From Bacillus dicomae (GTDB lineage Bacteria > Bacillota > Bacilli > Bacillales > Bacillaceae_G), in NCBI RefSeq assembly GCF_006494425.1, contig NZ_VHIV01000009.1, positions 91,485 to 155,484 of the forward strand: a stretch of 64,000 bases of DNA. Reading direction: 5' to 3'. The notes below the pieces were generated by a model, which was not told where the DNA came from, ran no database searches, and saw only the letters and a program-made list of their open reading frames with translations. The first letter of the stretch is position 1, and each line of letters starts with the position of its first letter. This document shows positions 16,491-24,850 of the stretch, one piece after another. Both the position numbers and the translations under genes were made by a program.

Positions 16491-18645
16491 ACATTTCTTT
16501 TCTATTTTTCATCCTTAACACATAAGCACCTGCAATAATAAAACTAATTCCTAAAACGAATAAAGCGGTAAATTCATTGCCGACGCCGCCAGTAGCTGGT
16601 AAACGCACTTCATTATGAGTATTAGGTTGTTGCACCTGCTTCACATCAGCGGAAGGTTTCACTTCTCCATTCGGTGTTGGCTTATTTGGCTTAGAAGGAA
16701 GCGATGCCTTTTCTTCTTTCTTATCTTTTACAATATGTTTAATAATTTCTCCATCCTCTTTTATTTCAAATGCGAATGTCTCTTCATTTATTACATATCC
16801 ATTTGGCGCTATTGTTTCTTTATACGTGTACTTTCCGTATGGGAGTTTGAATTTCGCTATACCTTTTTCATCCGTTTTCCCTTTTACTACTTCTTTTCCT
16901 TGTTCGTTATAGATTGTAAATTCTGCATTTGGTAGTTTCGTATTCCCATCTGCTACATCTACTTTCGTTATTTCTAACTCACCTTCTACCTTCTTATCTT
17001 GAACGATATGTTTAATAATTTCTCCATTCTCTTTTATTTCAAATGCGAATGTCTCTTCATTTATTACATATCCATTTGGCGCTATTGTTTCTTTATACGT
17101 GTACTTTCCGTATGGGAGTTTGAATTTCGCTATACCTTTTTCATCCGTTTTCCCTTTTACTACTTCTTTTCCTTGTTCGTTATAGATTGTAAATTCTGCA
17201 TTTGGTAGTTTCGTATTCCCATCTGCTACATCTACTTTCGTTATTTCTAACTCACCTTCTACCTTCTTATCTTGAACAATATGTTTAATAATTTCTCCAT
17301 TCTCTTTTATTTCAAATGCGAACGTCTCTTCATTTATTACATATCCATTCGGCGCTATCGTTTCTTTATACGTGTACTTTCCGTATGGTAGTTTAAATTT
17401 CGCTACACCTTTTTCATCCGTTTTTCCTTTTACTACTTCTTTTCCTTGTGCGTTGTAGATTGCAAATTCTGCATTCGGCAGTTTCGTATTCCCATCCGCT
17501 ATATCTACTTTCGTTATTTCTAACTCACCTTTTACATTTTCATTTTTCAACTCTAATACAGCAGTTTCACCAGTTTTCACTTCAATTTTTTTAACACTTC
17601 CATCTAACACATATCCAGCTGGCGCTTGAATTTCTTTGACGCTATATATACCGATTGAAAGATTACCTAACTCCGCAATCCCCTTATCATTAGTCGTAAC
17701 ATTTTGTTTAAAGTTTTCATTAGAAACTTCAAACACCGCCCCTTTTAATAATTCCTTTTTTTCTCCTAATTTCATAATCTTTAAAGAGCCTACTGATTCC
17801 CAATTTACAACTAAATCTGTACTGATTTTCTCACTATTTCTTTGTAACAATACCGTTGTATTTTGAACTTTTTCTGATCCTTTAAAAGCTATTGCTTGTA
17901 AATTTGTTAAAGTAGACTTCACTTTCATTTTAAAATTACCACTACTCGTATCTTTCGGGATTAAGATTTTGAATTTTTCGTTAATTGATAACGTGCTTTT
18001 CTCTTCTCCATTTTCATTTACAATTCGAAGCCCTTTAGGAGCATTTTCAGGAAGAATTGTATAAGAACCAGAAACCGCATTTGTTTGCACTGCATAAAAT
18101 CCTGTTTCTAAATAATCACCTTTTTGTGTAGCAGTTTGTGAATCTACAGGATTAACTTTAAAGAATACATCTTGTGATCCAGTTTCTTTTTTTGAAGCCT
18201 CCACTAAACGCTTCATAAGTTTATGTACACGTTCATTTTTCGCAACTAAATCTTCTTCCGTTAATTCATTCGCTGCTATCCATACCGCTAATTGTGTAGC
18301 ATAATGCGCTTCTTCCATTGTCGCTACACCTAATTCATATGGGCTTTTTTGAGGATATCCATTTAATAAAATACGATATACGGCATCGGATGTTTTCCCC
18401 ATCTCAGGCAAATCATCCCCATTGGGTGAACGTAAATCAGGCGTTAAACAATACGCAATACTACCCGCAGCCGTTTTAATTATTTCTGTCTTTATTTCAC
18501 GCTGTTTCGAATTACTATAGCTCCAATCCATTTTATATGTTTCTTTGTTCATTACTTCTGCCTTTACTTGTGGCATTGCAATTCCTAATAAAATAATAAG
18601 AGCACTTAAAAAACTAAACCATTTCCCTACCATCTTTCGTTTCAT
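16489..18645 (-). CDS. LPXTG-anchored thioester (TQXA) adhesin with SpaA/Cna-B repeats
   Basis: 718-residue cell-wall surface protein. Signal peptide (residues 1-29), then a thioester domain: Cys66 in AYCLTPDLRSP and Gln118 in the TQLA motif can form the internal Cys-Gln thioester used by Gram-positive adhesins for covalent attachment. A linking domain follows, then four SpaA-type Ig domains: one divergent (starting near GSLKIMKLGEKKELLKG) and three near-identical 91-residue repeats, each with the isopeptide Lys in EITKVD and the catalytic Glu in YKETIAPNGYV. A Pro-rich stalk, LPATGG sortase signal, membrane helix and RKEM tail close the protein. Start at 18645 behind a GGTGGTGGAG RBS. No sortase gene is nearby; the housekeeping sortase would process it. 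Confidence 0.93.
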   Translation of the reverse strand: MKRKMVGKWFSFLSALIILLGIAMPQVKAEVMNKETYKMDWSYSNSKQREIKTEIIKTAAGSIAYCLTPDLRSPNGDDLPEMGKTSDAVYRILLNGYPQKSPYELGVATMEEAHYATQLAVWIAANELTEEDLVAKNERVHKLMKRLVEASKKETGSQDVFFKVNPVDSQTATQKGDYLETGFYAVQTNAVSGSYTILPENAPKGLRIVNENGEEKSTLSINEKFKILIPKDTSSGNFKMKVKSTLTNLQAIAFKGSEKVQNTTVLLQRNSEKISTDLVVNWESVGSLKIMKLGEKKELLKGAVFEVSNENFKQNVTTNDKGIAELGNLSIGIYSVKEIQAPAGYVLDGSVKKIEVKTGETAVLELKNENVKGELEITKVDIADGNTKLPNAEFAIYNAQGKEVVKGKTDEKGVAKFKLPYGKYTYKETIAPNGYVINEETFAFEIKENGEIIKHIVQDKKVEGELEITKVDVADGNTKLPNAEFTIYNEQGKEVVKGKTDEKGIAKFKLPYGKYTYKETIAPNGYVINEETFAFEIKENGEIIKHIVQDKKVEGELEITKVDVADGNTKLPNAEFTIYNEQGKEVVKGKTDEKGIAKFKLPYGKYTYKETIAPNGYVINEETFAFEIKEDGEIIKHIVKDKKEEKASLPSKPNKPTPNGEVKPSADVKQVQQPNTHNEVRLPATGGVGNEFTALFVLGISFIIAGAYVLRMKNRKEM
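16733..17551 (-). repeat. Three 273-bp tandem repeats in the adhesin gene
   Basis: Unit boundaries at 16733, 17006 and 17279 (same base of each unit, exactly 273 apart). Each unit codes for one 91-residue SpaA domain. The two units nearest the 3' end are almost identical at the DNA level over more than 200 bases; the third differs by scattered, mostly synonymous changes. Confidence 0.9.
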
Positions 18646-18845
18646 TCTCTCCACCACCATATATAAATTTCTACATGAAGCAATCTTACTGTTTCATTGT
18701 ACTTATAGTGAAAAAAAGAGAATAGGTGGTTTTTTTGTAGTATCTTGTCGAATTGTTGAGAAAGTTTCACATTAATAAGCAACTTTAAAACTGTTTGTTG
18801 CCATACTGCTATTGACAAATAAACATTATATATTTTCAAACATAA

Positions 18846-18875
18846 TAAAAAAGACACTGTACAAGTGCCTTTTTA
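18846..18875 (-). terminator. Terminator of the small membrane gene
   Basis: AAAAAGACACT / AGTGCCTTTTT stem (one mismatch) around GTACA, downstream of the minus-strand gene ending at 18908. The 200 bases between here and the adhesin start hold its promoter, which I could not place. Confidence 0.7.
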
Positions 18876-18907
18876 CTTACGAGAAACAAATTTCAAACGA
18901 ATACATA

Positions 18908-19078
18908 TTACTTATCTTTTTCCTTTATCTCCGTCAACAGCTCAATGATTTTCTCATTTTGCTCCACTTGTTTCTCTGAATTTTGATAGATGAAACGAAC
19001 CCATCTAAGTGCAAGAACAATAAGAAACAACGGAAGCATCGAAATTAGAAGACCGATAATTGAAAAATTCGTATACAT
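18908..19078 (-). CDS. Small membrane protein, possibly DUF4083-like
   Basis: 56 residues: a short polar start, one transmembrane segment (IIGLLISMLPLFLIVLALRW) and a charged coiled tail (EKQVEQNEKIIELLTEIKEK). ATG at 19078 has AGGTG seven bases upstream; the ATG at 19084 is too close to it. The tail resembles DUF4083 proteins of the B. cereus group, which I suggest only weakly. Function unknown. Confidence 0.65.
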   Translation of the reverse strand: MYTNFSIIGLLISMLPLFLIVLALRWVRFIYQNSEKQVEQNEKIIELLTEIKEKDK

Positions 19079-19155
19079 ATACATCACCTCGCTACATACA
19101 ATTTCTCCACCTTTCTACTAAAACCTGCAATTTTTTACAAACAAAAAAGAACCTA

Positions 19156-20328
19156 TCAAACGATAGATTCTTCTTTTGCAAACTGAGTAGAACGTCCTCT
19201 CGTAATTGAGAAGATTGCACAAAGCAGCGCTAATATAATAAAGCCGCCTCCTACCCAAGCGTTATATATAACAGATGATTTCTCAATAACAACTCCGCCT
19301 ACTGTTGAACCGAGCGCAATCCCTAAGTGAAGGGCAGAGTTATTTAAACTTTGCTGAATACCAGCTGATTCTGGTGCAATTTCAATTAAATAATTTTGTT
19401 GTGCTGGCGAAATAGCCCAGCTCAGCATACTCCAAAGTCCCATCATAATAATGAACAGTGGGAATGAGAATGTCATCATCGGCAATATGAAGATTGCACA
19501 CGCAAATACGATAATAATTGAGATAATACTTTTCTTCGATCCCCATTTATCAGCAAGCCAGCCTCCTAAGCCGCCTCCAAGTACTGCTGCGATTCCGAAG
19601 ATGAAGTAAAATACACTAATCCAATTCGCTTCAACATGCATAACATCTTTTAAAAATGGCGTTAAATATGCATATAGTGTTAAATGACCCGTTAAAAATA
19701 AGAATGATGTTAACTGTGCACTTACGATTTTTTTATCTTTTAACGTAGCAATTTGTTCTCTTATTGACAACACCGATGTCGGTGGTACTTTCGTTAAGAA
19801 TAATGAAATACAAGCGATTGCCATAACTGTTAAGATCGAAATGAGTACAAATGGTGCACGCCATCCATATGTGTTTCCAAGTACAAGACCAAGCGGTACT
19901 CCAAGTACGAGCGATCCACTAATCCCCATAAAAATGATTCCAATTGCACGCGCACGAAAATGCGGTTCTACAACGCTAGAAGCAAGTGTCACTGACAGTG
20001 CAATAATAAGCGAACCACTCGCCGCACAAATCACCCTTGAAAACATTAACATTCCGTAGTTCACACTAAATGCCGAAATGATATTTCCGATTAAGAAAAT
20101 TGATAATGCCCCAACATACAATGTTTTTCTTTCAAACTTTCCTGTTAACGCTAATAAAACCGGGCCTGATAAGGCAAATACTACTGAAAATATTGTTATA
20201 AGCTGACCAGCCGCACTAATAGATACACCTAAATCATTGGCAACTAAATCGAGCGTTCCTCCTATAATTAGCTCAACCGTTCCGACTACGAAAGCCGCGA
20301 TAGCTAAAATATACACACGAAAATTCAA
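19156..20328 (-). CDS. MFS efflux transporter (PbuE/AraJ-like)
   Basis: Twelve-helix major facilitator, 390 residues from a TTG start at 20328 (GGGGA just upstream). The N-terminal sequence (FRVYILAIAAFVVGTVELII, ISAAGQLITIFSVVFALSGPVLLALTGKFERK) is close to the drug/purine efflux group that includes B. subtilis PbuE and E. coli AraJ. The longer open frame would translate the promoter and operator and is rejected as coding. A perfect inverted repeat over the -10 box indicates local repression by a regulator outside this window. Substrate unknown. Confidence 0.85.
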   Translation of the reverse strand: MNFRVYILAIAAFVVGTVELIIGGTLDLVANDLGVSISAAGQLITIFSVVFALSGPVLLALTGKFERKTLYVGALSIFLIGNIISAFSVNYGMLMFSRVICAASGSLIIALSVTLASSVVEPHFRARAIGIIFMGISGSLVLGVPLGLVLGNTYGWRAPFVLISILTVMAIACISLFLTKVPPTSVLSIREQIATLKDKKIVSAQLTSFLFLTGHLTLYAYLTPFLKDVMHVEANWISVFYFIFGIAAVLGGGLGGWLADKWGSKKSIISIIIVFACAIFILPMMTFSFPLFIIMMGLWSMLSWAISPAQQNYLIEIAPESAGIQQSLNNSALHLGIALGSTVGGVVIEKSSVIYNAWVGGGFIILALLCAIFSITRGRSTQFAKEESIV

Positions 20329-20347
20329 GTCTTTCCCCACGCTTTCT

Positions 20348-20394
20348 ATTTTGGTTACTACCACTATAGTAACCAAAATAAAAAGCGTAAGCAA
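20348..20394 (-). promoter_or_regulatory. Promoter and operator of the MFS gene
   Basis: Minus-strand -35 TTGCTT (20394-20389), 17-bp spacer, -10 TACTAT (20371-20366). The -10 lies in a perfect 13-bp inverted repeat ATTTTGGTTACTA / TAGTAACCAAAAT (20348-20360, 20367-20379). The GTTACTA half-site style is typical of MarR/HxlR-type repressors. Confidence 0.75.
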
Positions 20395-20410
20395 GTACAA
20401 TTTTTTTACA

Positions 20411-20443
20411 GTAAAAAAGGTAGACGTATGATACGCCTACCCT
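20411..20443 (-). terminator. Terminator of the amino-acid permease gene
   Basis: Stem GGTAGaCGTA / TACGcCTACC (one mismatch) with a minus-strand TTTTTT tract, directly after the permease gene. Confidence 0.8.
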
Positions 20444-20447
20444 TCAA

Positions 20448-21764
20448 TCATGACACTTCATTTTTATTCTTCTTATTTAAATACCAATATACCGGCAGTC
20501 CAGTAAAGACAATTCCAATTGATAAGAAACAACTTACCGGATCATTGATAATTGCACTACCAATTACAAAGAACGAACCTAAAATCGCAACGATTGGTAC
20601 GATTGGGAATAACGGTACACTGTACGCACGCTCTTTATTCTTATTACGTTTTCTTAAAATGAAGACACCAATAAACGTCATTACATAGAAAATATAAATA
20701 ATGAATACGGAAATCTCAGATAGCTTATTCGGATCACTAATAATCATTAAAATAATTCCCAAAATGATTTCAACAGTAATCGCATTTGCTGGTGTTTTAA
20801 ATCTTGGGCTTTCCTTTGCAATAAACTTAGCAAATGGAAGTTGTCCACGTTCTGCCATCGACATCGGGATACGTGGGAACGTTAAAATCTTTCCATTTAA
20901 ACAACCGAAAATAGAAACGATAATACCAATACTAATAATTTTCCCACCATATTCTCCAAGTAGCATGCCTGCAGCTGTCGCTGTTGCATTTTCTCCAAGG
21001 TCTACAATTTGCGTTGCTGGTAATACATTCAGTAACGCCAAATTAATTAATACGTAAGCAGCTGTTACAATTAAAATCCCAACTGTCATTGCCTTCGGTA
21101 ATAACTTTGTTGGATTCTTCATTTCTCCGCCAATCGAAGCAAGTAAAATCCAGCCGTCATAAGCAAATAACGTTGCTAAAATTGCCATCCCGATACTTTG
21201 ATTTTCTGATATCGGCACAACTACGTTAAAGATATCGCTATTCCCTTTCCAAAAACCTAACACAACAATTAATACGATTGGAATCATCTTCCCGATTGTC
21301 GTGATTGTTTGGACGATACCTCCGTATTTTGTTCCCATACTATTTACAACGCCAAGGAACACAACTGTTCCAATTGCGATTGGTAAATTCCATACTTTAT
21401 CTAAATAGAAAAAATTAATCATTAAAGAACTAAAGTACAATCCTAATGTTCCAATAATAGCTGGCCCATACACTATCGTTTGCATCCAACCTGATAAATA
21501 TCCCCAAAAACTTCCGTAAATCTCCTCTAAATACGTATACAACCCACCATTTTTCGGGATTTGCGCTCCAATTTCAGCTACTGTCAAACCACTCGCTAAC
21601 GTCAACAGACCACCAATTACCCAAGCAAGAATCGCCATATTAGAACTCCCCGAGTAATCTAATACGCTCCCTGGTTTCATAAACACACCAGATCCAATAA
21701 TTGTTCCTACTACGATAGAAAGTGCTACTGTTAAACCAATTTTATTCTTCTCATCATGATGCAT
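20448..21764 (-). CDS. APC family amino-acid permease (SteT-like Ser/Thr type)
   Basis: 438 residues, about twelve membrane helices. The APC signature TVALSIVVGTIIGSGVFMKPG is at the N-terminus, followed by GGLLTLASGLTVAEIGAQIP and GGLYTYLEEIYG, as in B. subtilis SteT (Ser/Thr exchanger) and related LAT-type carriers. Start at 21764 has GGAGG nine bases upstream. It is controlled by a T-box leader whose specifier I read as ACC (Thr), which agrees with threonine or a related amino acid as substrate. Exact specificity is inferred. Confidence 0.88.
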   Translation of the reverse strand: MHHDEKNKIGLTVALSIVVGTIIGSGVFMKPGSVLDYSGSSNMAILAWVIGGLLTLASGLTVAEIGAQIPKNGGLYTYLEEIYGSFWGYLSGWMQTIVYGPAIIGTLGLYFSSLMINFFYLDKVWNLPIAIGTVVFLGVVNSMGTKYGGIVQTITTIGKMIPIVLIVVLGFWKGNSDIFNVVVPISENQSIGMAILATLFAYDGWILLASIGGEMKNPTKLLPKAMTVGILIVTAAYVLINLALLNVLPATQIVDLGENATATAAGMLLGEYGGKIISIGIIVSIFGCLNGKILTFPRIPMSMAERGQLPFAKFIAKESPRFKTPANAITVEIILGIILMIISDPNKLSEISVFIIYIFYVMTFIGVFILRKRNKNKERAYSVPLFPIVPIVAILGSFFVIGSAIINDPVSCFLSIGIVFTGLPVYWYLNKKNKNEVS

Positions 21765-21805
21765 GCTGCGTATCCTCCTTCCAATCCTAGTGTGATGCAA
21801 AAATG

Positions 21806-22091
21806 AAATAAAAAAACACTCCTCCCCAAAAAAGGGACGAGTGTTATATTCGTGGTTCCACCCTTGTTTCAATTCGTAAAGTAACACACTTCACCAATTT
21901 CTCAAGTCTAAATAACGGTTTTTGCCGGCAAGCAATTACTAGATGTTCGTTCACTGCTGCAGTTCAGAGGTGGTAATCCATTTTTTCGTATTAGGAAGCT
22001 CACAGCCAAAGGCTTCCCTCTCTGAGAATCGTAAAAAATTAATCGTGTCCTCATCATCACTTCTTGATGTCGAATTTTGTAGTTATTGTTC
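21806..22091 (-). promoter_or_regulatory. T-box riboswitch, probable threonine (ACC) specifier
   Basis: Minus-strand leader of the permease. It contains the T-box antiterminator core AAGGGTGGAACCACG (around 21856-21870) followed by the terminator stem AACACTCGTCCC / GGGGAGGAGTGTT and a T7 tract. Stem I has the K-turn GA segment, the apical GGAAGCC / GGCTgtgaGCTTCC part and a lower helix GAGG/CCTC; the codon directly before 'A-CCTC' on its 3' side is ACC. The T-box identity is certain; the specifier is my manual alignment with glyQS-type stem I. Confidence 0.88.
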
Positions 22092-22119
22092 ATTATATTG
22101 AATTGTTAGAAAAAATCAA
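22092..22119 (-). promoter_or_regulatory. Promoter of the T-box/permease unit
   Basis: Minus-strand -35 TTGATT (22119-22114), 16-bp spacer, -10 TATAAT (22097-22092). Confidence 0.75.
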
Positions 22120-22232
22120 TATATTTTTTTATATAACATACGGAATATTTCTCTTCTTATATTATAACAGAAGTTAAGACACTTCTCTATTTTCCTAAAA
22201 ATGGTATAATCCGTATAGGAGGTGCATCAATC

Positions 22233-22451
22233 ATGATTGCTGTTTTTTGTATCATCGCTACGTTTCTTTCTGTTCTATTCGCTATCATGTATCGGCAGAA
22301 GTATCCTGGTTATAGCATTTTAGCGGTAGCTATTATACCAGCTGTTTCCTTCTACGTATTGGGTACATATCAAGTGTTTATCGGTTTTGCAATCTTCTAC
22401 TGCGTCTTTGGATACATACTAACAATGAAAAGAATTTTATTAAATCATTAA
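22233..22451 (+). CDS. Small integral membrane protein (72 aa)
   Basis: 72 residues, almost wholly hydrophobic, with two to three membrane helices (MIAVFCIIATFLSVLFAIMY, YSILAVAIIPAVSFYVLG, VFIGFAIFYCVFGYILT). AGGAGG RBS is strong. No family recognised. It converges on the repeat protein gene, with two hairpins between. Confidence 0.7.
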   Translation: MIAVFCIIATFLSVLFAIMYRQKYPGYSILAVAIIPAVSFYVLGTYQVFIGFAIFYCVFGYILTMKRILLNH

Positions 22452-22454
22452 AAG

Positions 22455-22521
22455 GGACCGATTTCTGCTTACAGAAATCGGTCCTCATACGTATCTTTCG
22501 GTTGCCCACACGAAAGATACG
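22455..22521. terminator. Two adjacent hairpins between convergent genes
   Basis: First: GGACCGATTTCTG / CAGAAATCGGTCC (22455-22484, loop CTTA). Second: CGTATCTTTCG / CGAAAGATACG (22490-22521, 10-base loop). Neither has a clear T tract on the plus strand. Position suggests transcript 3' ends for the genes on either side. Confidence 0.6.
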
Positions 22522-22532
22522 ACATAGTTCAA

Positions 22533-23348
22533 TTATTTATCTTCTTTTTTCATAAAAAACTTATGGTGCGGAAAATCAACATTCAATGCCTCTAATTGTT
22601 TCTTTTCATTGTCTAAAATCGCTTTTACTTTTGTTTTTGTTGCCTCATCTAACCCTGCAAAGATATCTTCATGCTTTTCTTTCTCTGGAAGTTTTACACC
22701 TAGTTTTGTTAATTCTTCTTTTGCTTGCTCACGTGTTAATTTCCCGGACTTCTCTTGCTCTAAAACCGATTTCGCTTTTTCTTTCGCCTGTTCATCTAAG
22801 TTAGCAAACATTTCTTTATGTTTACCCTTTTCCGGGAACTTCACGCCTAGTTTCGTTAATTCCTCTTGCGCTTGTTCACGTGTTAATTTTCCGGACTTTT
22901 CTTGCTCTAAAATTGATTTCGCTTTTTCTTTCGCCTGTTCATCTAAGTTAGCAAACATTTCTCCATGTTTACCCTTTTTCGGGAACTTCACGCCTAGTTT
23001 TGTTAATTCCTCTTGCGCTTGTTCACGTGTTAATTTCCCGGACTTTTCTTGCTCTAAAATCGACTTCGCCTTTTCTTTCGTTTGATCATCTAATCCCGCA
23101 AACATTCCTTTACGTTTTTCTTTCTCTGGAAGCTTTACACCTAGCTCCCCTAGCTGTTTCTTTGTATCGGCCATAATCGTTTTTACTTTTTGTTTTGTCG
23201 CATCATCTAAATCTTTTTTCGCCGTTTTTGTAGACTGCTCAGCTGCTGGAGTATTCGTTGCGGCAAATGCTGGTATGCCGGCTCCTCCTATAATTCCAAA
23301 TGATAAAGCACCTGCAATCGCTAAATATCCAACTGTTTTCTTCTTCAT
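22533..23348 (-). CDS. Secreted tandem-repeat protein of unknown function
   Basis: 271 residues with a signal peptide ending at AFA (about residue 29). The mature part is highly charged and helical: three 49-residue repeats (MFANLDEQAKEKAKSILEQE, then KSGKLTREQAQEELTKLGVK and a short basic linker) flanked by a shorter degenerate copy on each side (…DLDDATKQKVKTIMADTKKQ and FAGLDEATKTKVKAILDNEK). There is no LPXTG, SLH or lipobox, so it is probably released or loosely wall-bound. The 'SGKLTREQAQEELTKLG' part recalls short helical linkers in other Bacillus exported proteins but I cannot name a domain. Strong RBS (GGAGGAAAT). Confidence 0.8.
   Translation of the reverse strand: MKKKTVGYLAIAGALSFGIIGGAGIPAFAATNTPAAEQSTKTAKKDLDDATKQKVKTIMADTKKQLGELGVKLPEKEKRKGMFAGLDDQTKEKAKSILEQEKSGKLTREQAQEELTKLGVKFPKKGKHGEMFANLDEQAKEKAKSILEQEKSGKLTREQAQEELTKLGVKFPEKGKHKEMFANLDEQAKEKAKSVLEQEKSGKLTREQAKEELTKLGVKLPEKEKHEDIFAGLDEATKTKVKAILDNEKKQLEALNVDFPHHKFFMKKEDK
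22665..23105 (-). repeat. Three 147-bp tandem coding repeats
   Basis: Units start at 23105, 22958 and 22811 (minus strand), exactly 147 bases apart, each encoding one 49-residue repeat of the secreted protein. DNA identity between units is high. Confidence 0.9.
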
Positions 23349-23446
23349 AGGAAATTTCCTCCTTCATATTTCTAAAGCACGTACACTTTCGTATACAATG
23401 CCTATAGTAATGTTGGTTTCTTAAAATTTCCTTAACGTCTTAACAA

Positions 23447-23477
23447 AAAAACACCGCTCATCCCGAGCGGTGTTTTT
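23447..23477 (-). terminator. Terminator of the yidC unit
   Basis: AAAACACCGCTC / GAGCGGTGTTTT stem with loop ATCCC and an A/T flank, abutting the yidC stop codon. Confidence 0.88.
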
Positions 23478-24260
23478 CTAAGCTTTTTGTAATTGTAATT
23501 CTTCACGTTCCATTACTTTTCTTAATACAATTGTTTGTGTCATTGTAAATAAGTTACCTGTTATCCAGTACAACACAAGTCCTGATGGCGCCGCAAATCC
23601 CATAAATAAAATCATTGCCGGCATCATAATTTGCTGCATTTTCAGCATCTGTACTTGTTCTCCAGGTGTAATATTAGATTGGAAAACTTTCATCTGAATA
23701 AATGTCGTTAATGCTGCGACAATCGGTAATATATGATAAGGATCTGCATGTCCTAAGTTCACCCATAAAAATGAAGATGTGCGAATCTCTTCAGTTCGAC
23801 TAATCGCATAATACAAAGCAGAGAAAATTGGCATTTGTATAAAGATTGGCCAGCAACCAGCTAGTGGATTCCAACCGCCTGATTTCATTAGTTCTGACAT
23901 TTCTTTTTGATACTGCTTTTGTTTTTCTAGATCTTTACTTACATCACCGTATTTTTTCTTTAGCTTCTGCAATTCAGGTTGCATCTTTTTCATTTTCGCT
24001 TGGCTACGATATTGTGAAATAGCTAATGGAATCATAGCTGATCGAATAACGAGCGTCATAATAATGATAGCAATCCCAAAGCTAGCTCCCGGTACATGAT
24101 GAGCAACAAATTGAATCATAAACGAGATTGGATATACGAAATAATGATCCCAAATCCCCGTACTATGTGCATCAATTGGGGCCGCATTACTGCAACCAGA
24201 TAAAACAAAAACAAGTAATAATGATAAACTAACGAGCACAGCTCGGTATGATTTTAACAT
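23478..24260 (-). CDS. yidC: Membrane protein insertase YidC/OxaA paralog
   Basis: 260-residue lipoprotein-type YidC of Gram-positives, the SpoIIIJ/YqjG class. The lipobox VLSGC puts the modified Cys at residue 23. The YidC core is complete: AHHVPGASFGIAIIIMTLVI, the basic cytoplasmic loop with KMQPELQKLKKKYGD, and GGWNPLAGCWPIFIQMPIFS. It inserts membrane proteins independently or with SecYEG. Start at 24260 is chosen because GGAGG is seven bases upstream; the preceding ATG almost overlaps the RBS. The B. cereus group has more than one yidC; this copy lies 28 bases behind a small membrane gene and is not in the rnpA-jag context. Confidence 0.95.
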   Translation of the reverse strand: MLKSYRAVLVSLSLLLVFVLSGCSNAAPIDAHSTGIWDHYFVYPISFMIQFVAHHVPGASFGIAIIIMTLVIRSAMIPLAISQYRSQAKMKKMQPELQKLKKKYGDVSKDLEKQKQYQKEMSELMKSGGWNPLAGCWPIFIQMPIFSALYYAISRTEEIRTSSFLWVNLGHADPYHILPIVAALTTFIQMKVFQSNITPGEQVQMLKMQQIMMPAMILFMGFAAPSGLVLYWITGNLFTMTQTIVLRKVMEREELQLQKA

Positions 24261-24288
24261 GTTCATTCCTCCAATGTTTCGTAATTAT

Positions 24289-24573
24289 TTAGCGAAACAT
24301 TGGTGTATACGGACCGACTTCGTCATTCTCTTCACTTGATTCTTGTCTGCGTACAGACCGAATCATTCCATATTTATAAAAGATTGAAAATAGCGGTACA
24401 TTTCCTGCACTATCTTCACATGTATCAACTAACGCAAATGCTCCCTGTCTACCGCTCGATGCTTGCTGACGCACAAAGCGAGAAACGTTAGCAAGAAAGA
24501 AAACTTCTAATAAACAAAGTGCCGTTGTTACAAACGATATATATAGAATTGCATCCTGCAATAAAAATTCCAT
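24289..24573 (-). CDS. Small membrane protein upstream of yidC
   Basis: 94 residues: one or two N-terminal membrane helices (AILYISFVTTALCLLEVFFL), then a polar region of about 55 residues (SGRQGAFALVDTCEDSAGNV, ...ENDEVGPYTPMFR). It is 28 bases upstream of yidC on the same strand, so the two are probably co-transcribed. No family recognised. Confidence 0.6.
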   Translation of the reverse strand: MEFLLQDAILYISFVTTALCLLEVFFLANVSRFVRQQASSGRQGAFALVDTCEDSAGNVPLFSIFYKYGMIRSVRRQESSEENDEVGPYTPMFR

Positions 24574-24850
24574 CGCTTCACATCCTTAATAAGGTCATTT
24601 TAGCACATTCGGCAAACATTCTCTATTTCCTTTTATCGTCAAAAAAAGTATTTTGCATATTTTCTCAAGAAAACAATAATTAAGAAACATTGTATTCGCT
24701 TTCTTTAGTATATTCACACACATCAATGAATAGGCTTGATTTATTAGAAATTTAGAAAATTTTTGCATTATAATAAAACTATTGCCAGTTTTTGAAAAAA
24801 CCTTTATTCTCTTCTTGTAATCAAAAATGAATATGGAGATGAAACATACT

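Noticed and set aside
16615-17208. Two identical plus-strand open frames inside the adhesin repeats
   Set aside because: They are antisense reflections of the SpaA repeats; identical because the repeat DNA is identical. No RBS, low-complexity Phe/Tyr/Ile content.
18813-18835. Plus-strand TTGACA promoter before the adhesin terminator region
   Set aside because: No -10 box at a suitable distance and no plus-strand gene follows.
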